The notes under the pieces were generated by a model that did not search any database, had not been told where the DNA came from, and saw only the letters and a list, made by a program, of their open reading frames with translations. Below are positions 8,753 to 18,084 of a DNA stretch of 64,000 nucleotides, piece after piece (position 1 is the first letter of the stretch; each line of letters begins with the position of its first letter). The stretch is from the NCBI GenBank assembly GCA_009908505.1, contig JAAAPD010000011.1:1-64000 (forward strand). Direction: 5' to 3'. The translations under genes and the position numbers were made by a program. The DNA comes from Alphaproteobacteria bacterium (GTDB lineage Bacteria > Pseudomonadota > Alphaproteobacteria > Rhodobacterales > Rhodobacteraceae).

Positions 8753-9220
8753 ATGAAAACCTTTTCTGCTACCCCCGCAGATATCGAGAAGAAGTGGGTC
8801 GTGATCGACGCCGAGGGCGTTGTTCTGGGCCGTCTTGCCTCGGTCGTGGCCATGCGCCTGCGCGGCAAGCACAAGCCGTCCTTCTCCCCGAACATGGACA
8901 TGGGCGACAACGTTATCGTCATCAACGCCGACAAGGTGCAGATGACCGGCAAGAAGCGCACCGAGAAGACCTATCACTGGCACACCGGTCACCCGGGCGG
9001 AATCAAGTCCCGGACCGCTGAGCAGATCCTCGACGGCGCCCATCCCGAACGCGTTGTGACCCAGGCGGTCAAGCGCATGCTGCCGGGCAACAAGCTCAGC
9101 CGCAAGCAGATGACCCATCTGCGTGTCTTCGCCGGTGCCGAACACGGCATGGACGCCCAGAAGCCCGACGTTCTGGACGTCAAGTCCATGAACAAGAAGA
9201 ACACCCGGAGCGCGAAATAA
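8753..9220 (+). CDS. rplM: 50S ribosomal protein L13
   Basis: The 155-residue protein matches L13 along its length: [29 protein letters not shown] at the N-terminus, the [24 protein letters not shown] core, and [25 protein letters not shown] near the end. It is an early assembly protein of the large subunit. The stop overlaps the rpsI start (TAATG), the conserved bacterial rplM-rpsI pair. The ATG at 8753 gives the standard MKTFSA start. Confidence 0.98.
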   Translation: MKTFSATPADIEKKWVVIDAEGVVLGRLASVVAMRLRGKHKPSFSPNMDMGDNVIVINADKVQMTGKKRTEKTYHWHTGHPGGIKSRTAEQILDGAHPERVVTQAVKRMLPGNKLSRKQMTHLRVFAGAEHGMDAQKPDVLDVKSMNKKNTRSAK

Positions 9221-9711
9221 TGGCCGATCAAGTGAATTCCCTCGAAGAGCTGGGCCAAGTGGCCGAAGGCACCGAAGCCCCGGCCATTGTCGAAGAAACC
9301 CCGCGTGAGCCCGTCCGTGACGAGCTGGGCCGGTCCTACGCCACCGGCAAGCGGAAGGACGCGGTCGCCCGTGTCTGGATCAAGCCGGGGTCCGGCAAGG
9401 TCTCGGTGAACGGCAAGGAGCTGACCACCTATTTCGCCCGTCCCGTGCTGCAGATGCTGCTGCGTCAGCCCTTTGACGTGGCCGGCGTGTCAGACCAGTT
9501 CGACGTCATGGCCACCGTCAAGGGCGGCGGCCTGTCGGGGCAGGCCGGGGCCGTGCGCCACGGTATCTCGCAGGCTTTGCAGCTTTACGATCCGTCCCTG
9601 CGCGCGCCGCTCAAGGCCGCTGGCTTCCTGACCCGCGACAGCCGCGTGGTCGAACGCAAGAAATACGGCCGCCGCAAGGCCCGCCGCAGCTTCCAGTTCT
9701 CGAAGCGTTAA
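9220..9711 (+). CDS. rpsI: 30S ribosomal protein S9
   Basis: S9 contacts the P-site tRNA through its C-terminal tail. The 163-residue sequence has the acidic N-terminal extension found in alphaproteobacteria (about residues 1-33), then [18 protein letters not shown], the [19 protein letters not shown] loop, and the universal end [17 protein letters not shown]. Its start codon overlaps the rplM stop, and an intrinsic terminator follows 25 bases after its stop. Confidence 0.98.
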   Translation: MADQVNSLEELGQVAEGTEAPAIVEETPREPVRDELGRSYATGKRKDAVARVWIKPGSGKVSVNGKELTTYFARPVLQMLLRQPFDVAGVSDQFDVMATVKGGGLSGQAGAVRHGISQALQLYDPSLRAPLKAAGFLTRDSRVVERKKYGRRKARRSFQFSKR

Positions 9712-9735
9712 GGCGACAGGTTACGCGATTTGCAG

Positions 9736-9760
9736 GGGCCGTCCTTTGGGGCGGCCCTTT
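9736..9760 (+). terminator. Intrinsic terminator after rpsI
   Basis: A 9-base-pair stem with one G-T wobble, GGGCCGTCC / GGGCGGCCC around a TTTG loop, ends at 9757 and is followed by TTT. It sits between the convergent rpsI and acyltransferase genes and may serve both strands. Confidence 0.75.
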
Positions 9761-9761
9761 G

Positions 9762-11000
9762 CTATTGCCGGGGGGCGCCCAGGAACCGGCGGCGCAGGCG
9801 GGTCTGGATCGGGGCCTCGACATGGCGGTTGAGAAGGATTGCCAACGCCAGGGTGAGCGCCGCGGTGAGCGCACCGGTGGCGAGGACATGGACCGCCGTT
9901 GTTTCGGCCAGCGCGGACAGGTCGGTGCTACGATAGACCGGGATCGCGGCCAGCGCGATGATCGGCATATGGAACAGGTAGATCGGGAAGATCGCCTTGC
10001 TGATCGCCTGCCAGAGTCCGTGTAGCGGCAGGCGCGCCGTCCCGCGACCGGTCATCGCCAGCCAGACCAACCCGGCAGCGCCAAGTGCGAAAACCGTATG
10101 GCAGAAGGCCCAGAACAGCGTCCAGAAAAGCGGCCCGCCGAGGCGGTAGGGCCAGCTGGCGGCGTCATGGATCGGCAGGCCGGTGCCATATGCGATGCAG
10201 GCCAGGCTGACCAGCAGTAGCGCGGGCCGGGCCGGCGGGCGCAGGCCGCGCGCCAGGGCGAAGGCCAGGGCCAGCCCGACCACGAAGGGCGACAGCCGGA
10301 ACCACGGCCGGAAATAGAGGTCGAAGGCGGCCGGGGGCGGTGTCCGGTCGGCCAGCATCACCGGGTAGAACCCCGCCGCGTCCGCGCCGCTGGCCGCCAG
10401 GTAGGCCAGGCGGGGCAGGGTAGTCACGGCCAGCGCCGCCGCCAGCCACAGCCAGGGCCAGCGGCTGCGCACCAGGCCCATTACCGCGACGGGCAGACCG
10501 GCATAGACCAGGATGATCACCTCCATGGACCAGCCCACGGGGATCACGTTGCGGTCGCCCAGGATATGCCCCGCGAAGATCGCCGAGCGCCAGAAATCGC
10601 CGCCGAAACGCCCCTCGGCCAGGGCATAGACCAGCACGGCCAGCCAGTAGAGCGGCAGGATCCGGCTGAGCCGCTTGACCGCGTGGGCGCGAAGGCTGAT
10701 GCGCCCGGTCTCTTGCGCTTCGGAAAACAGCGAAAGGCCAAGCAGCAGGGCCGACACCATGAAAATCAGGTCCACCCCCATCGCCTGCCAGAGCGGATTG
10801 AACAGGCCGGGGATCCGTTCGATGACCGCCGGCATCGCCCCGTCGGGGGCCAGCCGCGCCACGCCGATGATCACGTGAAACCAGATCACCTGGAGAATGC
10901 CGATGGCCCTGCAGGCATGCAGGATGTCGCGGTTGCGGGCGGGGGCCAGCGGATCGAAACCCCCGGAGATACCGCCGCGCCGCATGCGTGTCGCTGTCAT
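9762..11000 (-). CDS. Acyltransferase family 3 (OafA/YrhL-type) membrane protein
   Basis: The 412-residue protein has about ten predicted membrane helices and the Acyl_transf_3 layout. It opens with RNRDILHACRAIGILQVIWFHVI, containing the conserved arginine and histidine region, and has LSRILPLYWLAVLVYAL and VGWSMEVIILVYAGLPV further on. Such proteins O-acetylate or acylate surface sugars (LPS O-antigen, exopolysaccharide, periplasmic glucans). No glycosyltransferase is adjacent, so the substrate is unknown. It is convergent with rpsI. Confidence 0.85.
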   Translation of the reverse strand: MTATRMRRGGISGGFDPLAPARNRDILHACRAIGILQVIWFHVIIGVARLAPDGAMPAVIERIPGLFNPLWQAMGVDLIFMVSALLLGLSLFSEAQETGRISLRAHAVKRLSRILPLYWLAVLVYALAEGRFGGDFWRSAIFAGHILGDRNVIPVGWSMEVIILVYAGLPVAVMGLVRSRWPWLWLAAALAVTTLPRLAYLAASGADAAGFYPVMLADRTPPPAAFDLYFRPWFRLSPFVVGLALAFALARGLRPPARPALLLVSLACIAYGTGLPIHDAASWPYRLGGPLFWTLFWAFCHTVFALGAAGLVWLAMTGRGTARLPLHGLWQAISKAIFPIYLFHMPIIALAAIPVYRSTDLSALAETTAVHVLATGALTAALTLALAILLNRHVEAPIQTRLRRRFLGAPRQ

Positions 11001-11042
11001 CGGGTGCCCCTGTTGCGCCCGCGCGCGGGCCGTGCCCCCGGC

Positions 11043-11879
11043 TTATCCGTCAGGCCCCGACGAAAAGCAATCCGTCACCAGGCTGTCGGCAAGGCGCACG
11101 ATCGGGTCCAGCTTGCGGCTGCGATGAAAGCTGATCCAGACCTCGAGCGTTTCGGACGGCCCGTCCGGGTTCAGCCGTTTCAGATCGGGCCGTGTGTCGC
11201 CGTAGCATTCGGGAAAGATCGCTACGAGGTCCGAGCCCGCCACGACGCGGTGGGCCAGGTTCAACCCCTCCAAGCGGAGGCGGACCGGGCCGGGGTCCTG
11301 GGACCGGGCAAAGGCGGTGACCCGCGCATCGGCGTCGTTGTAATCGATGCAGACCCAGCCCGCAGGCGACCGCTCCAGACCCGTGGCCACGTAGGGCCGC
11401 ACCCGCATCTCGCCCAGCTTGCGACAGGTCAAAAGGCCCTGGGTCGGCCGGGTATAGGTCACGGCCAGATCCGCCTCGGCATAGGCGATGCTGCGGTCCC
11501 GAAAGGTCAGCTCCAGCACAAGGTCCGGGTGACGGCGCATGAAGAGCGCGCTGCAACCTACTAATCCGCTTTGCAGAATCGTCAGGGATATGGCCGCACG
11601 CACCACCGTACCCGGCGGCGGTGTCATCCCCTGCTGCGCCGCGAATGCATCGAGATCACCCTCGATGTTCTCGGCCAGCGCGACCAGCCGGCTCCCGGCC
11701 GCGGTCGGCTCCCACATGTTGGCATGCTTGATGAACAGCGCCTGGCCCATTTCCTCCGTCAGCTTCTCGATGCGGCGCGACACTGTGGCCACGTTGGCCG
11801 AAAGACTTTCGGCTGCCTTGGTCATCGTCTTGTGACGATCCAGCGCAAGGCAGAACCGCAAATCGTCCCAGTTGTGCAT
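11043..11879 (-). CDS. LysR-family transcriptional regulator
   Basis: The protein begins with a winged helix-turn-helix (MHNWDDLRFCLALDRHKTMTKAAESLSANVATVSRRIEKL) followed by a periplasmic-binding-like effector domain, about 278 residues in all. The start is uncertain: AGGAGAG lies 14-15 bases before the ATG at 11879 but 8-9 bases before an in-frame TTG two codons upstream. It is divergent from the potB-like operon with about 200 bases between them, so regulation of that transporter is likely by position. The N-terminus closely resembles that of the LysR protein at 30362. Confidence 0.85.
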   Translation of the reverse strand: MHNWDDLRFCLALDRHKTMTKAAESLSANVATVSRRIEKLTEEMGQALFIKHANMWEPTAAGSRLVALAENIEGDLDAFAAQQGMTPPPGTVVRAAISLTILQSGLVGCSALFMRRHPDLVLELTFRDRSIAYAEADLAVTYTRPTQGLLTCRKLGEMRVRPYVATGLERSPAGWVCIDYNDADARVTAFARSQDPGPVRLRLEGLNLAHRVVAGSDLVAIFPECYGDTRPDLKRLNPDGPSETLEVWISFHRSRKLDPIVRLADSLVTDCFSSGPDG

Positions 11880-12076
11880 CCCCAACGCGACTTCTCTCCT
11901 GTCATGGTTGGACCCCATCCACGGGCAGACATAGCACGCATTCGTGATTTGTCAGGAAAACCCGACCTTGACTGGCGGAAAGGACAGGTCGAATCGCACC
12001 ATCCCGGACAGGGATTGATCTTTGTTGCGATTCTTTGTCCTCTGGTGGGCAGTTTTTTAAGGGAATCGAGGGGCGT

Positions 12077-12949
12077 ATGTTCAGGAAGCGGCTGACCGAT
12101 AGCGGTAGACGCGGGCTGATCCTGGTCAGTCCGCCGTTTCTCTACGGTGTGCTGCTTCTGGCTGTGCCGCTCGCTACGGTGCTGTTGTTCAGTTTCTGGA
12201 CACAGGACTACCTGACGATCGACACCAGCTTCACCTTCGCGAATTATTCCGAGGCCCTGGCCGATCCGCTCTATATGCAATTGTTGCGCGGGTCGCTGCT
12301 GATCGCGGGGGCGGTGACGGTGGCGACGGTGCTTCTGGCCTTTCCTATCGCCTATTTCGTCAGCTTCCACGTCCAGCCGTCACGAAAGTCGCTCTGGCTG
12401 TTCCTGATCACCATTCCCTTCTGGACCAGCTACCTGATCCGGGTTTTCCTATGGAAGGTGATACTGGGCTATAACGGCGTTCTGAATTCCAGCCTGACCG
12501 GCCTCGGCCTGATCGACGAGCCGCTGTCCTTCATCCTTTACAACGCCAATGCCGTCGTCATCACCCTGGCCCATGCCTTCGCGCCCTTCGCGATCCTGCC
12601 TATCTTCGTGGCCCTCGAAAAGATCGACCGGTCCCTGCTCGAGGCATCGCTGGACCTTGGGGAAACCCGGCTCACGACTTTTTTGCGCGTGACCCTGCCG
12701 CTGGCGATGCCCGGCGTGGTGGCCGCGGTGCTCATCGTCTTCATCCCTACCATCGGCGACTACGTCACACCGCGCCTTGTTGGCGGGCCCGACGGACTGA
12801 TGATCGCCAACATGATCCAGACCCAGTTCCTGAAACTGAACAACGCGCCCATGGGGGCGACCCTGGCAATCCTGGCCATGCTGTCTGTCACGGCCGTGTC
12901 GCTGGCCTTCATCTGGCTCAATCGCCGTTGGCTGCGGGGTCCGAGATGA
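12077..12949 (+). CDS. Polyamine-type ABC transporter permease (PotB-like)
   Basis: Inner-membrane permease of 290 residues with six predicted helices. The cytoplasmic EAA loop that docks on the ATPase is readable as LLEASLDLGETRLTTFLRVTLPLAMPG. Sequence style fits the PotB/PotH group that imports spermidine, putrescine or related cations. The ATG at 12077 follows AATCGAGGGGCGT. No binding-protein gene precedes it, which is unusual for this family. It overlaps the second permease by 4 bases. Confidence 0.9.
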   Translation: MFRKRLTDSGRRGLILVSPPFLYGVLLLAVPLATVLLFSFWTQDYLTIDTSFTFANYSEALADPLYMQLLRGSLLIAGAVTVATVLLAFPIAYFVSFHVQPSRKSLWLFLITIPFWTSYLIRVFLWKVILGYNGVLNSSLTGLGLIDEPLSFILYNANAVVITLAHAFAPFAILPIFVALEKIDRSLLEASLDLGETRLTTFLRVTLPLAMPGVVAAVLIVFIPTIGDYVTPRLVGGPDGLMIANMIQTQFLKLNNAPMGATLAILAMLSVTAVSLAFIWLNRRWLRGPR

Positions 12950-13749
12950 AGGGGCTTAAGGTTTATGCCATCGCGTATTTGCTGTTTCTCTACGCGCCCA
13001 TCTTCCTGTTGCCGATGTTCGCGTTCAACGATGCCGACATCATCGCCTTTCCGCTGTCGGGCTTCACCACCCACTGGTTCGAGGAACTGACCCGCAATGC
13101 GGCCCTGCAGGCTGCGGTGCGCAATTCCCTGATCATCGCGGCCAGCACGGCGGTCCTGTCCACGATCCTCGGGATCTGCGCCGCCCGCGCCGCGACCATG
13201 GCCGACTGGCCGCTCAAACGCCCGATGATGGGGCTGATCATGCTGCCGCTGGTTTTGCCCGAAATCATCGTTGCGGTGTCTTTGCTCGTGGTTATCGTAC
13301 AGGTCTTCGGGCTGGGCCTGTCCAATACGACGATCATCGCGGCGCACACGCTGATCTGCATGCCGTTCTCGATCGCCGTGCTCAACGGCGCCTTCCAGAA
13401 CCTCGACCCGGCGCTGGAAGAGGCAGCGCTGGACCTTGGGGAGTCCCGCTGGAGCGCCTTTCGCCTGGTTATCCTGCCGCTTGTGATGCCCGGGATCATC
13501 TCGTCGCTGCTGATCTCCTTCACGATCTCGTTGGACGAATTCATCATCGCCTTCTTCCTGTCGGGGGCCAACCCGACCATGCCGGTCTATATCTGGGGCC
13601 TGTTGCGCTTCCCGGGGCAATTGCCCGTGGTGATGGCCATGGGCACGATCCTCGTGGCGCTGTCGATCGTCCTGCTGACCATTGCCGAAATCATGCGGCG
13701 GCGCGGCCTGAAACGGGCCGGGCTCAAAGATACCGGGGGATTCCTGTGA
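12946..13749 (+). CDS. Polyamine-type ABC transporter permease (PotC-like)
   Basis: Second permease of the transporter, 267 residues from the ATG at 12946, with about six membrane helices. The EAA loop is LEEAALDLGESRWSAFRLVILPLVMPG. Partner of the PotB-like protein in forming the heterodimeric channel. Its start overlaps the upstream stop (ATGA), and its own stop overlaps the GTG start of the ATPase gene, so the three genes are one translationally coupled operon. Confidence 0.9.
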   Translation: MKGLKVYAIAYLLFLYAPIFLLPMFAFNDADIIAFPLSGFTTHWFEELTRNAALQAAVRNSLIIAASTAVLSTILGICAARAATMADWPLKRPMMGLIMLPLVLPEIIVAVSLLVVIVQVFGLGLSNTTIIAAHTLICMPFSIAVLNGAFQNLDPALEEAALDLGESRWSAFRLVILPLVMPGIISSLLISFTISLDEFIIAFFLSGANPTMPVYIWGLLRFPGQLPVVMAMGTILVALSIVLLTIAEIMRRRGLKRAGLKDTGGFL

Positions 13750-14828
13750 CACTCATCCAGCTGACCGGCGTGAACAAGCATTTCGGCGATTACCATGCCC
13801 TGCGCGATATCGACCTCGAGATCCAACAGGGCGAGTTCTTCTCGCTGCTCGGGCCCTCGGGCTGCGGCAAGACCACCCTGCTGCGCACCATCGCCGGCTT
13901 CGAGGACGTGGGCACGGGCGCGATCCGCATCGACGGACGCGATATGAAAGGCGTGGGGCCGAACCTGCGCCCCACCAACATGGTGTTCCAGTCCTACGCG
14001 ATCTTCCCGCATCTGAGCGTGGCCGAGAACGTGGGTTTTGGCCTGCGCCGCGCCGACATGACTCGCGAGGAAAAGACCCGCGCCGTGGGCCAAGCCCTCG
14101 AAATGGTGGGGCTGGGCGGCTATGGCGCCCGGGCGGCCAATGCGCTTTCGGGCGGGCAGCGCCAGCGCGTGGCCCTGGCCCGCGCCCTTATTCTAGAGCC
14201 CAAGGTGCTGCTGTTGGACGAACCGCTTTCGGCGCTCGACAAGAAGATCCGCGAACAGATGCAGGTCGAACTGATCAAGCTGCAACGCGAGGTCGGGATC
14301 ACCTTCATCCTCGTCACCCATGACCAGGAAGAGGCGCTGGTCATGTCCGACCGGATCGCGGTGATGTTCGATGGCGGCATCGGGCAGATGGATGATCCCG
14401 AAACGCTCTACCGCCGTCCGAAATCGAAACGGGTGGCGGAATTCATCGGCATGATGAATTTCCTGGACGGCGAAGTTACGCAGACCGGCGCCCGGATCGA
14501 GGTTAAGGTCCAGGGGCTTGGCCGCTGCACCGTCGAGTCCGAACAGGCCCCGGGCGGGGTCGCCCCCGGCCCGGTCGGTATCGGCATTCGCCCCGAAACC
14601 CTGTCGCTGTTGTTCGAAGGGGAAACCACGACCCGCAAGCAAGTCGATGCGGTGGTGGACGAGGTCGTCTATTACGGCGACATGACCTATTACGATATGC
14701 GCGTGGCCGGGATCGACAAACCGCTGACGCTGTCCATGAAGAACCTGATCGGCCGCCCGGTCCTGGACGTGGGTACCGAAACCCGCGTGGCCTGGGACGA
14801 ACGCTCGTTGGTGCTGCTTGGGCGGTGA
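13746..14828 (+). CDS. Polyamine-type ABC transporter ATPase (PotA-like)
   Basis: ATP-hydrolysing subunit of 360 residues starting at GTG 13746. Walker A is GPSGCGKTT (about residues 37-45), the signature is LSGGQRQRVALARAL, and Walker B is LLLDEPLSALD. The C-terminal third is a TOBE regulatory domain (VGIGIRPETLSLL) typical of PotA/MalK proteins. The operon ends here; an intergenic repeat copy follows about 50 bases downstream. Substrate is inferred only from permease type. Confidence 0.92.
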   Translation: MTLIQLTGVNKHFGDYHALRDIDLEIQQGEFFSLLGPSGCGKTTLLRTIAGFEDVGTGAIRIDGRDMKGVGPNLRPTNMVFQSYAIFPHLSVAENVGFGLRRADMTREEKTRAVGQALEMVGLGGYGARAANALSGGQRQRVALARALILEPKVLLLDEPLSALDKKIREQMQVELIKLQREVGITFILVTHDQEEALVMSDRIAVMFDGGIGQMDDPETLYRRPKSKRVAEFIGMMNFLDGEVTQTGARIEVKVQGLGRCTVESEQAPGGVAPGPVGIGIRPETLSLLFEGETTTRKQVDAVVDEVVYYGDMTYYDMRVAGIDKPLTLSMKNLIGRPVLDVGTETRVAWDERSLVLLGR

Positions 14829-14875
14829 TCGCGCGTCAGGTCTGAATAAGGTTAATGACGGGCGCGAGCCCAGCA

Positions 14876-14936
14876 TTCTTTGGACCTCAAGTATCCCGGG
14901 GTGAATTGGCCGCAGGCCAAGAGGGGCAGCGCCCCT
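14876..14936. repeat. Dispersed intergenic repeat, copy B (inverted relative to copy A)
   Basis: The stretch reads TTCTTTGGACC, then TATCCCGGGGTGAATT, GGCCGCAGGCC and AGGGGCAGCGCCCCT, which is the reverse complement of 6209-6270 except for a few bases next to TATCCC. It lies between the convergent potA-like gene and the PagL-like gene. Both copies are between convergent genes. Confidence 0.75.
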
Positions 14937-14953
14937 CGGCCCGCCCCGGGCCG

Positions 14954-15475
14954 CTAGTCCAACGCCACCTGGTAGCGCACCGAAATGGTTTCCATACCGG
15001 GATTGCGCGGCCGGGTATCCGCGTTCGATCGGTGATCAAAAAGCACGCTCAACGTCGCGCCGTTGTCGAATTCGTAGCCCAGCCCCAGGGCCGAGCGGAA
15101 ATGCAGGTTGCCGCCCAGGTCGGGCCCGTCGCCGGCCGTGTAATAGCCTGGCATGATCGACCCTTCCGCGAAGAGGCCCGCCGCGCCGATCTCCATGCGC
15201 GACTTCACGCCGAACCCGATCCAGCCGGCCTCCTGCTCGGTGACCGACAGCCCGACCGTCGGCTGAAACGGGCCATAGCGGTGGTCCAGGTCATAGCCCA
15301 GGTAGAGTTCCTGGCCGATGCCGGCCCCCTGGAACTGCACGTCGGCGGCCTGCACGGACAGCCGGGCCGGGGCGGCATCGCGCGCCAGGCATCCGTCCTG
15401 GCCGCAATGGTTGACGCCCATGTCCAAAAGGCTAGCCACCAGGTAGATCGCTGCAAGTGTTCCGTCCATGTGCAA
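14954..15475 (-). CDS. PagL-like lipid A 3-O-deacylase (acyloxyacyl hydrolase family)
   Basis: A 173-residue beta-barrel-type protein. The C-terminal stretch FDHRSNADTRPRNPGMETISVRYQV matches the PagL active-site region: H148, S150 and E162 have the same spacing as the His-Ser-Glu triad of Pseudomonas PagL (126/128/140). PagL removes the 3-hydroxyacyl chain at position 3 of lipid A in the outer membrane. The N-terminus is hydrophobic but not a clean signal peptide, so the true start may be M3, or export atypical. It is separated from the upstream TetR gene by about 60 bases. Confidence 0.72.
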   Translation of the reverse strand: MHMDGTLAAIYLVASLLDMGVNHCGQDGCLARDAAPARLSVQAADVQFQGAGIGQELYLGYDLDHRYGPFQPTVGLSVTEQEAGWIGFGVKSRMEIGAAGLFAEGSIMPGYYTAGDGPDLGGNLHFRSALGLGYEFDNGATLSVLFDHRSNADTRPRNPGMETISVRYQVALD

Positions 15476-15535
15476 GCCTCTTTCGTGCGTCCCGGTCTTG
15501 ATAGCCGAGCGAAGACATCAGCGGCCAGAGGTTTT

Positions 15536-16162
15536 TCAGCCTTCTTCCGCATCGGGCCGGATCAGGCCCAGTCCACGCAGGTAGATCCCGATCCCGGTCT
15601 CCAGAAGGTCCTCGGGTGGAAAGGGGGACTTGGTGCCGGGACTGCCGCGCGCGAACAGCTCGACCACGCCGTGCGACATGGCCCAGATATGGGCGGAAAA
15701 CATCTGCGGCGGGGGGCGTTTTTCTTCGGGGATGTGCTGCGACAGTTCCTCGGCCGCGCGTTCCAGCACCCCCAGCGCCCGCGTCGCCGCCGCGTTCAGG
15801 TCCGGCGTGCGCTGGATCGAGATGCCGCTTTCGAACATGGCCACGTAATGGCCCGGAAACCGGCGCGCGAAGGCCAGGTAGGCGCGGCCCGTCGCCTCGA
15901 ACGAGGCCAGCGCCGAGGGCTGGCCCTTTTCATAGGCGTGGTCCATCAGGTCGGCGAAGATCTCGTAGCCCTGCCGGGCCGCCTCGGCGATGAGCTCCTC
16001 GCGCCCGTCGAAATGGCGATAGACCGCGGCCGGGGTCACGCCCGCCTCGCGCGCGGCCTCGGACAGGGTGAACCCGGTCGGCCCTTTCTCCTCGATCAGG
16101 CGCAGGGCGCCATCCACCAGGGCGCGTTTCAGGTCGCCATGATGATAGCCGCGCTTACCCAT
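15536..16162 (-). CDS. TetR/AcrR-family transcriptional regulator
   Basis: A 208-residue regulator. The N-terminal helix-turn-helix reads [52 protein letters not shown], and the remainder is a helical ligand domain of the WHG type. Its ATG lies inside the 3' end of ppk2 with an 8-base overlap, so it is probably translated from the ppk2 transcript. Target genes are unknown; autoregulation of the ppk2 operon is a reasonable guess. Confidence 0.88.
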   Translation of the reverse strand: MGKRGYHHGDLKRALVDGALRLIEEKGPTGFTLSEAAREAGVTPAAVYRHFDGREELIAEAARQGYEIFADLMDHAYEKGQPSALASFEATGRAYLAFARRFPGHYVAMFESGISIQRTPDLNAAATRALGVLERAAEELSQHIPEEKRPPPQMFSAHIWAMSHGVVELFARGSPGTKSPFPPEDLLETGIGIYLRGLGLIRPDAEEG

Positions 16163-17027
16163 GCCAGAGATCCGGCCCCCCTGCGATCATGGGATCGACC
16201 GGACCGACCTGGGACAGGTCCTTGCGGTCGTAGTCCAACGTGTGCAGCACCGTGCGGATCGCATTGACCCGCGCGCGGCGCTTGTCGTCGGACCGCACGA
16301 TCGTCCAGGGCGAGTCGGGTTCATGGGTCAGTGTCAGGGTTTCGCTGATGGCGTTGGTATAGGCATCCCAGCGTTTCAGCCCCTCGACATCGATCCAGGA
16401 CAGTTTCCATTGCTTCAGTGGGTCCTCTTCGCGCTTGAGGAACCGTTTCAGCTGCGCCGCCCGGTCCACGTTCAGCCAGAACTTGAACAGGTGAATGCCC
16501 TCGTCCACCAGCATCTTTTCAAACGGGCCGACCTGCCGGAACCAGTGCTGGCGCTGATCGTTCGTGCAGAAATCGAAGACCTTTTCCACCACGCCCCGGT
16601 TATACCAGGATCGGTCGAAGAACACGCATTCGCCCCCGGCGGGCAGGTGATCGATATAGCGCTGGAAATACCATTGCGTGGCCTCTGTCTCGGTCGGTTT
16701 CGACAGGGCCACGACGCGGGCGCCGCGCGGATTCATGTATTCGCGGAACCGCTTGATCGTGCCGCCCTTGCCGGCAGCATCGCGCCCTTCGAAGACGATG
16801 GCGACCCGCTCGCCGCTGTCCTTGAGCCAGCGTTGCAGCTTGACCAGTTCGACCTGGCAGGCCTCCAGCGTGGCCTTGTATTCCTTCTTCTTCCAGCGGT
16901 TCTTGTAGGGATAGCGGGTCGACAGGATTTCGCCCTTGCCCCAAGTCTCGATTTCCGCGCGCACGGCCGCCGGCGCCTCTTGCTTGAAATACTGGCTGAT
17001 GGCGCCGTCGAAGGGCAGGTTGGTCAT
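16155..17027 (-). CDS. ppk2: Polyphosphate kinase 2 (PPK2 family)
   Basis: Single-domain PPK2 of 290 residues. It transfers phosphate between polyphosphate and nucleotides, in class I mainly making GTP or ATP from the diphosphates. Walker A is [10 protein letters not shown] (80-89), Walker B is [11 protein letters not shown] (135-145), and the lid region includes [18 protein letters not shown]. The family signature [17 protein letters not shown] is intact. It overlaps the downstream tetR gene by 8 bases. Confidence 0.93.
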   Translation of the reverse strand: MTNLPFDGAISQYFKQEAPAAVRAEIETWGKGEILSTRYPYKNRWKKKEYKATLEACQVELVKLQRWLKDSGERVAIVFEGRDAAGKGGTIKRFREYMNPRGARVVALSKPTETEATQWYFQRYIDHLPAGGECVFFDRSWYNRGVVEKVFDFCTNDQRQHWFRQVGPFEKMLVDEGIHLFKFWLNVDRAAQLKRFLKREEDPLKQWKLSWIDVEGLKRWDAYTNAISETLTLTHEPDSPWTIVRSDDKRRARVNAIRTVLHTLDYDRKDLSQVGPVDPMIAGGPDLWHG

Positions 17028-17068
17028 GGGTGTCTCCTCGCTTGTCGCACTATGGGGGTTCGCCCCTT

Positions 17069-18013
17069 TCAGCGCAATCCGGCGCGGGCAGCGGCGCGAT
17101 CGATGGCGGCCACGGTTTCGCCCGGCGCGGTCTGGTGCGGCAGGTGGCCTACGCCCTCCAGCCGGGTCAGGTTGGTCGCCGGCACCTCTTTTATGAAGCG
17201 TTCGGCATGGATCGACAGGCCCACGGTCGTATCGGCGGTCCCGTGGATCATCTCGATGGGCAGCGACAGGTCGCCGTAGCGCGGCTGCATGGCGGTGATC
17301 TGGTCCAGAAGGGCGGTGCGCTGCCGGGCATTGGCGCGCAGGCTGACGCGGCGGGCGGCCAGTTCCGCCCCGACATAGTCGTCATAGCCCTCGGGCATGG
17401 CCTCGGGGCCGAAGACCGCCGCGATCTGGTCGTGGATGTAGGATTGCGGCACCAGCGCGGTGATCAGTGGCACGGCGAGCGCCGAGCCGAGCGCCGTGGA
17501 ATTCATCCGGTATAGCCCCGGCACCGACCCGTCCCAGGGGTGGGTGGGCGAGGCCACCAGCACCAGCGCCGAGACCGCGTCGGGCCGGGTCACGGCCCAG
17601 GACAGGGCGACGGCGCCGCCATAGCTCTGCCCCAGGACGATGGGCCGCTCGGCCCCCAGCCTTTCGGCGGCCTTCTGCAACAGTGCCGCCTGTTCGGCGA
17701 CGGTCGCGCCCCGGTCGTGCAGACGTTCCGTGTAGCCCAGCCCGGGACGGTCGAAGGCGATCACGCGGTACTCCTCGGCCAGCCGGTCGACCAGCTGAAA
17801 GGTGAAGTCGCGCAGGTTGCCGGACGAGCCATGGATCAGAACCAGGTCCGGCCCCGTTCCGCGCACCACCGCGTGAACGCGGGTGCCGTCCACCTCTATG
17901 ATCTGGCCCAGGGGCGGGAAACGGGCCTCCCACCTGGCCTCGCGCGCGCCGGCGCGCAGGTGGATCGCGGCGGCAATGGCCAACAGGACAAGAAGAAAAA
18001 CAAGCACTTTCAT
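17069..18013 (-). CDS. Alpha/beta-hydrolase with N-terminal membrane anchor
   Basis: The protein (314 residues) begins with a hydrophobic anchor or signal (about residues 2-17), followed by an alpha/beta-hydrolase fold. The oxyanion region is [12 protein letters not shown], the nucleophile elbow is GQSYGG, and the acid and histidine are in [10 protein letters not shown] and GVGHLPHQT. It is probably an envelope esterase or lipase-like enzyme; the substrate is unknown. It lies between ppk2 and metA on the same strand, with gaps of about 40 and 70 bases. Confidence 0.82.
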   Translation of the reverse strand: MKVLVFLLVLLAIAAAIHLRAGAREARWEARFPPLGQIIEVDGTRVHAVVRGTGPDLVLIHGSSGNLRDFTFQLVDRLAEEYRVIAFDRPGLGYTERLHDRGATVAEQAALLQKAAERLGAERPIVLGQSYGGAVALSWAVTRPDAVSALVLVASPTHPWDGSVPGLYRMNSTALGSALAVPLITALVPQSYIHDQIAAVFGPEAMPEGYDDYVGAELAARRVSLRANARQRTALLDQITAMQPRYGDLSLPIEMIHGTADTTVGLSIHAERFIKEVPATNLTRLEGVGHLPHQTAPGETVAAIDRAAARAGLR

Positions 18014-18084
18014 AATATGGGCCCTCGCGCGGATGTCCGTTAGAGATATGGCAGGGCGCGTTCGCGTCCAATGCCGCCCTGACG

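Noticed and set aside
9736-9757. Small RNA gene after rpsI
   Set aside because: The hairpin is adequately explained as a terminator between convergent genes.
18052-18081. Terminator after metA (CAGGGCG/CGCCCTG arms)
   Set aside because: The arms are seven bases with a 16-base loop and no T run; evidence is too thin.
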